17,577 nucleotides of DNA, taken from contig JAFAUA010000537.1 in assembly GCA_019243595.1 (NCBI GenBank), forward strand, positions 1 to 17,577, written 5' to 3'. The notes beneath the pieces were generated by a model. That model had not been told where the DNA came from. It did not search any database and saw only the letters and a program-made list of their open reading frames with translations. Positions 1 to 6,475 of this stretch are shown piece by piece (within the stretch, counting starts at the first letter, position 1; the number at the start of each line of letters is the position of its first letter). The position numbers were made by a program, and so were the translations under genes. The stretch is from Acidimicrobiia bacterium (GTDB lineage: Bacteria > Actinomycetota > Acidimicrobiia > Acidimicrobiales > AC-14).

Positions 1-165
1 CGTGCCGCGTGGCGACAGCAGCGCCTCGCCGACATCCTCACTTCCGCAGTACGGACAGAGCGGCCCGCGTGGGAACTGATGACGGCCGCACGCCGCGCAC
101 CTGCCGCCGATCAGGCGGGGCTCGGTAGTGAACAGTCCCTCGTGGACCGCGACGGCATCGGCCAT
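1..165 (-). CDS. Zn-ribbon / OB-fold (DUF35-type) protein, N-terminal part
   Basis: Only the first 55 codons are in the window; the gene runs off the left edge. The frame opens at ATG 165-163 with a GAGG motif five bases upstream, 12 bases after the stop of the hydrolase gene, so it is the fourth gene of the minus-strand operon. The visible part has a rubredoxin-like zinc ribbon: CAAC at residues 23-26 and CPYC at residues 37-40, with the spacing seen in the N-terminal ribbon of DUF35/OB-fold proteins. In that family the ribbon precedes an OB fold, and the protein usually pairs with a thiolase-like or lipid-transfer-type enzyme or a MaoC-like hydratase in acyl-CoA or steroid side-chain metabolism. 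The family call rests on the cysteine pattern and context, since the OB fold lies outside the window. A partner thiolase-like gene is expected further left. Confidence 0.75.
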   Translation of the reverse strand, partial: MADAVAVHEGLFTTEPRLIGGRCAACGRHQFPRGPLCPYCGSEDVGEALLSPRGT

Positions 166-177
166 TCGCCTCGGAAG

Positions 178-1176
178 TTACCGAGCGGCGGCGCTCAACG
201 ACCGATCGTGCTCTGTCGACTCCTGGGCCAACCGCTCCCGCAGCCCGGCCACCTGGCCTGGGAGTTCGAGCGGCAGCATGTGGCCGGCGTCGCGGATCGC
301 CTCGAACCGGGCGCCGTTGATGATGTCGGCCAATCGCTTGCTGTTCTTGTGGGCCACCAGTCCGTCGCGCACGCCCGAGATGACGAGCACGGGAACATCG
401 ACGTCGGCCAAGCCTTCGCTCAGATCCATTGCCGCCATCGCGCGGTAGAAGTCGGCGCGCGCCGACGGCTCGGTGGCCGCGAACGTGTCCTGCATGGCCT
501 TGAGGTTGGAGAGCGTCGCCTTGCGGCCCATGGTGCCGCGCACGAGGAACGGGCCGAGCCGGGAGTTCGAGACGAACCGGCTGACGAGGCTGCTGCCGAG
601 GACGAGCGGCGCCAGCCGGTTGGCGGGCCCCGGCATGGCCAGCTCGGAGCAGGCGGTGGAGACGAGGGCGACAGCGGCGACACGCTCTGACAGCACGTCG
701 GGGTGTTCGATGGCGAACGCCTGTGCCGCCATGCCACCCATCGAGTGGCCGGCGACGATCGCGTCGCGGATGTCGAGGTGCTCGAGCACGGCAGCCATGT
801 CGTTCCCAAGGGCTTCGATCGTCAGCCCGTCGCGCCCGGCGCGCGACGCGCCGTGGCCGCGCTGGTCGTAGAGAACGACGCGGTGGCCGCGCTCGACGAG
901 CAGCCCGGCGACCGGTGCCCAGATGCGACGGTCGTTGGTCCAGCCGTGCACGAGCACGAAGGTGCGACCGTCGCCGGCCGCACCCGCGTCCGTCCCGGCG
1001 ATCTCGCCGCCGTCGGGCGTGGGAACCCGAACGTCGTCACCGTCGGGCACGACGAGGCGGGTGTCAGCGTCGGGATCGTCGTTGGCGGCCCAGCGGCGGC
1101 CGGCGGCGACGACCGCCCCGGCGGTTCCGGCCGCACCCGTGGCGACCGCCAGCTTGACCAGACTCGACTTCTTCAC
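178..1176 (-). CDS. alpha/beta hydrolase with N-terminal membrane anchor
   Basis: A 332-residue alpha/beta-hydrolase-fold enzyme, probably an esterase. The start chosen is GTG 1176-1174 because a strong GGAGGG lies eight bases upstream and the frame begins two bases after the dehydrogenase stop. Upstream extension of the frame reads only antisense-like Arg/Pro-rich sequence. Residues 6-26 are a hydrophobic Ala/Gly-rich segment after two lysines, which suggests a membrane anchor or an uncleaved signal. Visible motifs are the oxyanion-hole LVHGW (75-79), the nucleophile elbow GHSMGG with Ser145, the likely acid Asp271 in GVRDG, and the catalytic His299 in DAGHM. In an operon with a Baeyer-Villiger-type monooxygenase, hydrolysis of the ester or lactone that enzyme makes is the natural role. 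The substrate cannot be read from the sequence. Confidence 0.85.
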   Translation of the reverse strand: MKKSSLVKLAVATGAAGTAGAVVAAGRRWAANDDPDADTRLVVPDGDDVRVPTPDGGEIAGTDAGAAGDGRTFVLVHGWTNDRRIWAPVAGLLVERGHRVVLYDQRGHGASRAGRDGLTIEALGNDMAAVLEHLDIRDAIVAGHSMGGMAAQAFAIEHPDVLSERVAAVALVSTACSELAMPGPANRLAPLVLGSSLVSRFVSNSRLGPFLVRGTMGRKATLSNLKAMQDTFAATEPSARADFYRAMAAMDLSEGLADVDVPVLVISGVRDGLVAHKNSKRLADIINGARFEAIRDAGHMLPLELPGQVAGLRERLAQESTEHDRSLSAAAR

Positions 1177-1178
1177 TG

Positions 1179-2009
1179 TCAGACCCTCCGTGCTGCGACC
1201 CGAGCCATCCAGTCGGTGAAGCGCACCGGCGCTCCTCGGCTGATGTACCACCCGATGCGGGATTCGACACCGACGGGAACGACCGACTTGTTGTCGCGCA
1301 CCGCGGCCAGGACCGCCTTGGCGACGAGCTCGGGCGGATGGCCCCGCTTGGAGAACAGATCCTTCACGCGCGCCACCCGCTCCGGGTCGCCTTGGTCGCC
1401 GCGGAACCGGGTGTGGCTGATGATCGGCGTGTTGATGACGCCCGGACAGATGGCAGACACGCCGACACCTCGACCGTGCCAGTCGGCGCGCAGGCTGCGG
1501 CTGAACGCCAGCACCGCCGCCTTGGTCGTGCCATAGCCAGGCTCGGTCCCGGTGGGCGTGTAGCCGAGGCCGGACGAGATGTTGACCACTTGGCCGCGGC
1601 CCCGTTCGACCATCCGGGGCCCGAATGCGTGGCACATGTGGATGGCGCCCATGAGGTTGATCGACACGATCCAGTCCCAGTCCTCGAGGGGCATGTCGAG
1701 GAAGCGAGCGGACATGCCGACGCCGGCGTTGTTCACGAGGATGTCGAGAGGGCCGTGCTCGGCGTGCACGGTGTCGGCCAGGGTGGCGACCGCCACGCGG
1801 TCGGCGACGTCGGCTTGGTACGCCCCGGATTCGACGCCGAGCTCGGCGCAGGCAGCGGCGGTCTTCTCGGCTGCCTCCCGGTCAATGTCGACGGCGAGCA
1901 CACGCGCTCCGGCGCGTGCGAACTGCAGTGCAGTCGCTCTGCCGATGCCGCTGCCGGCACCGGTGACGAGGACGAGAGAGCCGGGGATATCGACGCGGCG
2001 ACCGGCCAT
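1179..2009 (-). CDS. short-chain dehydrogenase/reductase (classical SDR)
   Basis: A 276-residue NAD(P)-dependent oxidoreductase of the classical SDR family. The cofactor motif TGAGSGIG is at residues 16-23, NNAG at 93-96, the catalytic serine in NISSG (145-146), and Tyr159-x3-Lys163 in GYGTTKAA. An acidic residue (Asp41) follows the second beta strand, which usually indicates NAD preference. ATG 2009-2007 overlaps the monooxygenase stop by one base (TGATG), with GGAGGTG upstream, so translation is probably coupled. The C-terminal extension after residue 190 is typical of SDRs that take bulky hydrophobic alcohols or ketones. In this operon it could make the ketone consumed by the monooxygenase or oxidise the alcohol released by the hydrolase; the sequence does not decide which. 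Confidence 0.9.
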   Translation of the reverse strand: MAGRRVDIPGSLVLVTGAGSGIGRATALQFARAGARVLAVDIDREAAEKTAAACAELGVESGAYQADVADRVAVATLADTVHAEHGPLDILVNNAGVGMSARFLDMPLEDWDWIVSINLMGAIHMCHAFGPRMVERGRGQVVNISSGLGYTPTGTEPGYGTTKAAVLAFSRSLRADWHGRGVGVSAICPGVINTPIISHTRFRGDQGDPERVARVKDLFSKRGHPPELVAKAVLAAVRDNKSVVPVGVESRIGWYISRGAPVRFTDWMARVAARRV

Positions 2010-3514
2010 CAGGAACCCACCTCCACACGCTCGCGGGGCTCGGCCACCGGTGCTACCGGCGAACCGAACTCGTAGTTTTCGGGGTCGAAGCGGCGAGTGG
2101 CTCGGCGGAACTTCCACGTGTAGTCGGGCCACAGCGTGGTGTTGCGGCCTTGGTCGTCGAGGTACCAGCTGGCGCATCCGCCGGTGTTCCAGACCGTCTT
2201 CTGCATCCTGGCCTGCACGTCGACGTTGTAGGCCTCGAACGGCTCGCGCCGAACCTCGACCGTCGCGGCCTGGCGGGTGCGCATCGTGCGCAGGGCGTCG
2301 AGGACGTAGTCGATCTGGGCCTCGATCATGAATACCAGCGACGTATGCCCGATGCCGGTGTTCGGTCCCGCCAGCACGAACAGGTTGGGGAAGTTCGGCA
2401 CGGTCGTGCCGAGGTACGCCTCGGCGCCGCTCGTGCGCCACTGCTCGAGCAGCGAGCGTCCGTCGGTCCCGCGGATGTGCTCCATCATCGGGTTGTCGGT
2501 GACGTGGAACCCCGTGGCCATTACCAGCACGTCGATCTCGCGCTCGGTGCCGTCGACGGTGACGATCGAGCGCTCCTTTATCTCGGCGATGCCGTCGGTG
2601 ACGACCTCGACGTTCTCCTTGGTGAGCGCCGGGTAGTAGTCGTTCGACGGCAGAAGCCGCTTGCACCCGGGCGTGTATTGCGGCGTGATCTTCTTGCGCA
2701 GCGCCGGGTCCTTGACCTGGGACTGCATGTGGCGGGTGGCCACGCGGCGCACCAGCTTCAGCGCCCGAGGATTCTTCGTCATGCCGTAGGCGAGCATCTC
2801 GCGCGTCCAGTAGACGAAGTTGCGCACGAAGCGCTGTGCGCCGGGAACCCGGCGGTAGACGATGTGCTCGGCCTTGGTGATCGGCCGGCCGCTGTGGGGC
2901 GGCACCCACGGCGGCGTCCTCTGGAAGACGTGCAACTGGGCGACGTCGGGCTGGATGTTGGGGACGATCTGGATGGCGGAGGCGCCGGTGCCGATGACGG
3001 CGACCCGCTTGCCCGCCAGCTCCTGGCTCGAGTCCCACCGCGCCGAGTGGAAAGCCGGGCCCTGAAAGCGATCGAGGCCGGGGAGGTCGGGCGTCGCCGG
3101 CTCGCTCAGGGCGCCGTTGCCGCCGATGAGCACGTCGGCCGTGTGCAGGCCGTCCGGCGTCTCGAGTCGCCACTGCTGGGCCGCCGCATCCCACGACGCG
3201 TCGCTCACCTGCGTGTTCAGGCGGATGTGGGGAAGGACGCCGAAGCGCTCGGCGGTGTGGCGTAGATAGGCCCAGATCTCGGGCTGGGGCGAATAGGTCT
3301 CGCTCCACTCGGGGTTGAGGGCGAAGGAGAACGAGTAGAGGTGCGACGGCACGTCGCAGCGGCAGCCGGGATAGCTGTTGTCCCACCAGGTGCCGCCGAC
3401 GTCGCCGTTCTTCTCGAACACGACGAAGTCGTCGATGCCTTCCTGGCGGAGGCGGATGGCGGCGCCCAGTCCGGCGAAGCCGGCGCCGACGATGGCGATG
3501 CGGGTGTGGGGCAT
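2009..3514 (-). CDS. FAD-dependent Baeyer-Villiger-type monooxygenase
   Basis: A 501-residue class B flavoprotein monooxygenase using FAD, NADPH and O2 to insert oxygen next to a ketone. The FAD-binding GAGFAG is at residues 10-15. The Baeyer-Villiger fingerprint FxGxxxHxxxW is complete: F150, G152, H156, W160, followed by D161. The second nucleotide-binding site is GTGASA at 175-180, and the ATG-type motif appears as VMATGFH late in the protein. Length fits the roughly 500-residue type I enzymes. ATG 3514-3512 has AGGAG eight bases upstream. It is the first gene of the minus-strand operon and faces the TetR gene across an operator-like inverted repeat. Substrate is unknown. Related sequences are often annotated as cyclohexanone, steroid or phenylacetone monooxygenases, which is not specific evidence here. 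Confidence 0.92.
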   Translation of the reverse strand: MPHTRIAIVGAGFAGLGAAIRLRQEGIDDFVVFEKNGDVGGTWWDNSYPGCRCDVPSHLYSFSFALNPEWSETYSPQPEIWAYLRHTAERFGVLPHIRLNTQVSDASWDAAAQQWRLETPDGLHTADVLIGGNGALSEPATPDLPGLDRFQGPAFHSARWDSSQELAGKRVAVIGTGASAIQIVPNIQPDVAQLHVFQRTPPWVPPHSGRPITKAEHIVYRRVPGAQRFVRNFVYWTREMLAYGMTKNPRALKLVRRVATRHMQSQVKDPALRKKITPQYTPGCKRLLPSNDYYPALTKENVEVVTDGIAEIKERSIVTVDGTEREIDVLVMATGFHVTDNPMMEHIRGTDGRSLLEQWRTSGAEAYLGTTVPNFPNLFVLAGPNTGIGHTSLVFMIEAQIDYVLDALRTMRTRQAATVEVRREPFEAYNVDVQARMQKTVWNTGGCASWYLDDQGRNTTLWPDYTWKFRRATRRFDPENYEFGSPVAPVAEPRERVEVGS

Positions 3515-3532
3515 CGGGTGCTCCTGGGGGCT

Positions 3533-3580
3533 GTTGAACGTTCCTCAATAAATGTACCCCACTATTGAGTCACGTTCAAC
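3533..3580. promoter_or_regulatory. paired TetR-type operators in an 18-bp inverted repeat
   Basis: The arm GTTGAACGTTCCTCAATA (3533-3550) is matched at 16 of 18 positions by the reverse complement of 3563-3580, with a 12-base spacer. Each arm contains a 15-base box of the form TTGA-N7-TCAA: 3534-3548 and 3565-3579. Their centres are 31 bp apart, about three helical turns. The repeat lies between the divergent TetR and monooxygenase genes and overlaps both predicted promoters. It is therefore the likely binding site of that TetR protein, repressing both directions. The symmetry is directly visible; binding is inferred. Confidence 0.8.
3551..3579 (-). promoter_or_regulatory. predicted promoter of the monooxygenase operon
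   Basis: On the minus strand TTGAAC (3579-3574) is followed after exactly 17 bases by TACATT (3556-3551), a plausible -35/-10 pair. Transcription would start near 3544, leaving a leader of about 30 bases that contains the AGGAG ribosome site at 3526-3522. The -35 lies inside one operator box and the start point inside the other, as expected for repression by the TetR protein. Match to consensus is four of six in each hexamer. Confidence 0.5.
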
Positions 3581-3586
3581 TAGAAT
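3581..3586 (+). promoter_or_regulatory. -10 element for a leaderless TetR transcript
   Basis: TAGAAT (3581-3586) is followed by seven bases and then ATG at 3594. This is the spacing typical of leaderless actinobacterial genes, where the transcript begins with the A of the start codon. No clear -35 and no good Shine-Dalgarno precede this ATG, which agrees with a leaderless start. The element directly abuts the right operator arm, so the regulator would repress itself. Confidence 0.5.
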
Positions 3587-3593
3587 GTTGGAC

Positions 3594-4205
3594 ATGGCGA
3601 CACGGACGCGGGCACGGGCAGCCAGGCTCGACCCCGAAGAGCGCCGGGCGCAGCTGATCGAGCTCGGCCTCCGCATGTTGAGTTCGGAGTCACCCGACCG
3701 GGTTCCTGTCGACGAGATCGCCGAGGCCGCCGGAATTTCCCGCGGCCTGCTGTTCCACTACTTCCCGACCAAGCGCGACTTCTACGTGGCGGTCGCCCGC
3801 GAGGCCGCCCGCCACCTGCTCGAGGTCACCGAGCCCGACCCCGAGCTGCACCACATGGATCGCCTCCACGCCAGCCTGGCCAACTATGTCGACTACGTGG
3901 CCGAGAACGAGGCGCTCTACATCGCCCTCGTGCGCGGCGCGGCTGGGAGCGACAAGGAGCTGCAGGCGATCTCCGAAGAGACCCGCGCCGAGTCCGCTCG
4001 ACGCGTCGTCGAGGCGCTGGGCCTGGTCGACCTCGATCCGGCAGTTCGCACGGCGGTGCGCGGTTGGGTCGGCTTTATCGAGGAGACGACGCTCGACTGG
4101 CTCCGCAACCGCGATCTCGATCGCGACCGACTCCTCGCCGTGCAGGAGCAGGTGCTCGTGCACGCCCTCGAGGCGGCGGTGGCGACCACCGTCAGCGCGG
4201 CCTAA
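3594..4205 (+). CDS. TetR/AcrR-family transcriptional regulator
   Basis: A 203-residue one-component regulator. The N-terminal helix-turn-helix covers about residues 37-60, with VDEIAEAAGISRGLLFHYF and the usual following PTKRDFY. The rest is a helical ligand-binding and dimerisation domain. Three in-frame ATGs exist (3552, 3585, 3594). 3594 is chosen because a -10 element sits seven bases upstream and because 3552 would place the start inside the operator repeat. It is divergent from the monooxygenase operon and likely represses both that operon and itself until a pathway ligand binds. Its stop overlaps by two bases the stop of the convergent pirin gene. Confidence 0.92.
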   Translation: MATRTRARAARLDPEERRAQLIELGLRMLSSESPDRVPVDEIAEAAGISRGLLFHYFPTKRDFYVAVAREAARHLLEVTEPDPELHHMDRLHASLANYVDYVAENEALYIALVRGAAGSDKELQAISEETRAESARRVVEALGLVDLDPAVRTAVRGWVGFIEETTLDWLRNRDLDRDRLLAVQEQVLVHALEAAVATTVSAA

Positions 4206-5143
4206 GGCTGCCGCGACCACTGCGGTCGCGGCGCCGGAACGCGGGCCAACTCCGAGTGGACTGCGCCGAAGCGGTTGTCGGCCTCTTGCCAGCCGGCGTA
4301 GGCCGCGTCCATCTCGTTCTGCGAGCGGCCGACGAAGTTCCACCACATGAAGATCGGCTCCGGGAAGGGCACGCCACCGAGCAGGATGACCGTCGCCGGG
4401 TCCGCCGAACCAATTACGACCTCGTCGCGGTCGAGCCCGAGGTAGCCGAGGTGTCCGGGCTCGAGCATCCGGCCGTCGACCGACACCTTGCCGTCGAGGA
4501 CGATCAGCGCGTGCTCGTAGTCGCGGCGCACGGGGAGCGTCGCGCGACCGCCGCGCACGGCCAGCTCGGCGCCGACGTGTTGGGTGTCGCGGCGGGCGGG
4601 GGACACCGCCGCTCCCAGGTCGCCGACGAAGACGGTTGCGGTGGCGCCGTCAAGCTCGAGCTGCGGTAGCTCGGCGTGGTGCTCGAAGGCGGGATCGCCG
4701 TGGCGCGTCTCGTCGGGTTGCGCGACCCAGAGCTGGATCCCGTGGAAGAGCCCCTCGTAGCCGCCCGCGGTCTCCTCGGCGTGAGCCACACCCTGCCCGG
4801 CGGTCATCAGGTTGAGCTGGCCGGGTCGGATCTCCTGCTCGGAGCCGAGGCTGTCGCGGTGCACGAGCTCGCCGGCGACGAGCCACGTCACGGTCTGCAG
4901 ACCCATGTGGGGATGCGGGCCGATGTCGACCCGCTGGGCGGCGTCGACCGAAACCGGGCCTGCGTGGTCGGCGAAGCACCAGGCGCCGACCGTGCGGTGG
5001 GTGCGGCGCGGGAGGGCGCGGCGCACCTGGAGGTTGCCGACCTTTGCTTCGCGACTGTCGAGGATCTCGAGCCCGTCCTCGGCAGTGTCGTGGTCGACGG
5101 CGGCGGCGGCCGGCGCGTCGGCGTCGGTGACCGGGCCGCTCAA
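4202..5143 (-). CDS. pirin family protein
   Basis: A 313-residue bicupin of the pirin family. The metal-binding set is visible: His77 and His79 in PHPHMGLQT, then His121 and Glu123 in GVAHAEE. This matches the His-His-His-Glu Fe-binding pattern of pirins. The C-terminal tail with FVGRSQNEMDAAYAGW is also typical. No ATG or GTG fits the N-terminus; TTG 5143-5141 is chosen because it overlaps the VOC gene stop as TTGA, the same coupling style seen elsewhere here. Some bacterial pirins have quercetinase activity and others act as redox-sensing partners, so the role is open. It is the last gene of the hydrolase-VOC-pirin operon and ends tail-to-tail with the TetR gene. Confidence 0.88.
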   Translation of the reverse strand: MSGPVTDADAPAAAAVDHDTAEDGLEILDSREAKVGNLQVRRALPRRTHRTVGAWCFADHAGPVSVDAAQRVDIGPHPHMGLQTVTWLVAGELVHRDSLGSEQEIRPGQLNLMTAGQGVAHAEETAGGYEGLFHGIQLWVAQPDETRHGDPAFEHHAELPQLELDGATATVFVGDLGAAVSPARRDTQHVGAELAVRGGRATLPVRRDYEHALIVLDGKVSVDGRMLEPGHLGYLGLDRDEVVIGSADPATVILLGGVPFPEPIFMWWNFVGRSQNEMDAAYAGWQEADNRFGAVHSELARVPAPRPQWSRQP

Positions 5144-5667
5144 AAGACGGGGTTGCCGTACATCTCGCCGAGCGGGTCGCTGATCAGCTCGATGCGCGCG
5201 CCGTCGGGGTCGCGGAAGTAGAGAGACGACCCGTCGACGTGGGCGTACTCGACGCCGGCGTCGTCGAGCTTGTCCTTCACCCGCTGCCACCGATCGGGCG
5301 GCATGGAGATGGCGAGGTGGTGCAGGCCACCGAGGACCTCGGCGTAGTCGGTGAGGTCGAGGCCCGGCAGGTCGAAGAAGGCGAGGGCGTTGCCGTTGCC
5401 GATGTCGAAGAAGAAGTGGCTCGAGCCGCCGTAGTCGCGGTTCTCGAACATCTCGGTAAGCGGGAACTCGAGGAGGTCCTGGTAGAACTCGACGGTCCGC
5501 AGTACGTCGCTGCTGATCAGCGCGACATGGTGCACACCGCGTGCCGACGACGTCGCCCGCCCATCTCTGGGGTGGAGATGCTCGGCCTTGATCTCCTCCC
5601 GTCGCTTGGTCGCTGCGTCGCGCTCCGCACCGCGGAGCCCGGCCTTCTCTTGCACGCTCTCGGCCAT
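5140..5667 (-). CDS. VOC-superfamily protein (glyoxalase/dioxygenase fold)
   Basis: A 175-residue protein with one vicinal-oxygen-chelate domain from about residue 44. Candidate metal ligands are His46 or 47 in GVHHVAL, His116 or 117 in GLHHLAI, and Glu160 in ARIELISDP, the positions used by glyoxalase I and extradiol dioxygenases. Residues 1-40 are charged, helical and not part of the VOC fold. ATG 5667 is chosen over an in-frame TTG at 5679 because an AGG motif lies just upstream. It lies 27 bases after the hydrolase stop and overlaps the pirin start. Reaction and substrate are not readable; ring cleavage, glyoxalase-type isomerisation or resistance by sequestration are all possible in this fold. 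Confidence 0.82.
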   Translation of the reverse strand: MAESVQEKAGLRGAERDAATKRREEIKAEHLHPRDGRATSSARGVHHVALISSDVLRTVEFYQDLLEFPLTEMFENRDYGGSSHFFFDIGNGNALAFFDLPGLDLTDYAEVLGGLHHLAISMPPDRWQRVKDKLDDAGVEYAHVDGSSLYFRDPDGARIELISDPLGEMYGNPVF

Positions 5668-5694
5668 GGACCTACGCAACCACGTTTGGCCGCC

Positions 5695-6423
5695 TTATGC
5701 CACCGCTTTCGCCAGGAGCTCGGGATGGGTGACCGCCGGCAGATGGCCGGTGGCCAGGCGGACGACTTCGGGCGGGTCCGGTAGGCGGCCGATCATCTCT
5801 TCTTGTAGCTCGGGCGGGATCGGCTTGTCGCGTTCGTTGAGCACGTAGGTCACCGGCACGCCTCGGGCAAGCGACCAGTGCACGGGCTGGAAGTAGTGGT
5901 TGACGGTGTCGGGCACACACCGGACGGGGTCGACGGCGAACGCCAGGTCATCGTCGTTCAAGGGGTCGGCGCCGTAGGCGTTGCGGAACTGCTCTGCGTC
6001 GGCGGGAGGTCCGGGCAGGGTGATGGCGGTGCCGTCGGCCTTCGCCGCCTCCATGGCCGCGGCCAGCCCCGCCGCGTGCCGGGGCTGCATGCCGTCGAGT
6101 CCGCAGCCGCCCTCGGGTGGAACGAGGGCGGCGTTCAGCACGATGCGCTCGATTCGGCCGGGGCCGAGAGCGTTTACGACACCGGGAACGACCAGCCCGC
6201 CAGACGAGTGCGCAACCAGCACGATCGGGTCGTCGACGCGCGTCGCCGTGATGTCACCGACCACCGACGCCACTTCGTCGTCCACGGTGATCGTTGCCAG
6301 GTCGGCCGGGTGGTCGCACCGTCCGGGCAGATCGACGGCGAGGGCGCGGTCGGGGAGGAGCGGCACGAGGCGGTCCCAGAAGCGGTGTGTCGAGCCACCA
6401 CCGTGCACGAGCACGTAGGTCAC
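5695..6423 (-). CDS. alpha/beta hydrolase (MTYVLVHG type)
   Basis: A 242-residue alpha/beta hydrolase beginning MTYVLVHGGG, the normal N-terminus of the small EstC/hydroxynitrile-lyase-like group. The nucleophile elbow is AHSSGG with Ser73. The likely acid is Asp199 in NERDKPIP, and the catalytic histidine His227 in ATGHLPA. The start is GTG 6423-6421; no convincing Shine-Dalgarno precedes it, but the first beta strand starts immediately, so little N-terminal change is possible. It leads the operon with the VOC and pirin genes and is divergent from the LLM oxidoreductase. It is not closely similar to the hydrolase at 178-1176, which has an N-terminal anchor and a different elbow sequence. Substrate unknown. 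Confidence 0.87.
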   Translation of the reverse strand: MTYVLVHGGGSTHRFWDRLVPLLPDRALAVDLPGRCDHPADLATITVDDEVASVVGDITATRVDDPIVLVAHSSGGLVVPGVVNALGPGRIERIVLNAALVPPEGGCGLDGMQPRHAAGLAAAMEAAKADGTAITLPGPPADAEQFRNAYGADPLNDDDLAFAVDPVRCVPDTVNHYFQPVHWSLARGVPVTYVLNERDKPIPPELQEEMIGRLPDPPEVVRLATGHLPAVTHPELLAKAVA

Positions 6424-6475
6424 TGGGAGAGCTTCGCGTGAAGCGCTCCGTCGTCACGTTGTGTAGAACGTCGTC
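6424..6475. promoter_or_regulatory. divergent intergenic region with inverted repeat
   Basis: This 52-base gap must hold the promoters of the leftward hydrolase and rightward LLM genes. It contains AGAGCTTC (6428-6435) and GAAGCGCT (6440-6447), complementary at seven of eight positions around a four-base loop, which could be an operator or a small hairpin. TAGAAC (6464-6469) lies six bases before the LLM ATG, in roughly the position of a leaderless -10, and no Shine-Dalgarno is present. All of this is suggestive only. Confidence 0.35.

Noticed and set aside
1179..3548. 789-codon minus-strand frame that appears to join monooxygenase and dehydrogenase
   Set aside because: Only the C-terminal part is the dehydrogenase; the rest is an out-of-frame reading of the monooxygenase gene, so it is not a fusion.
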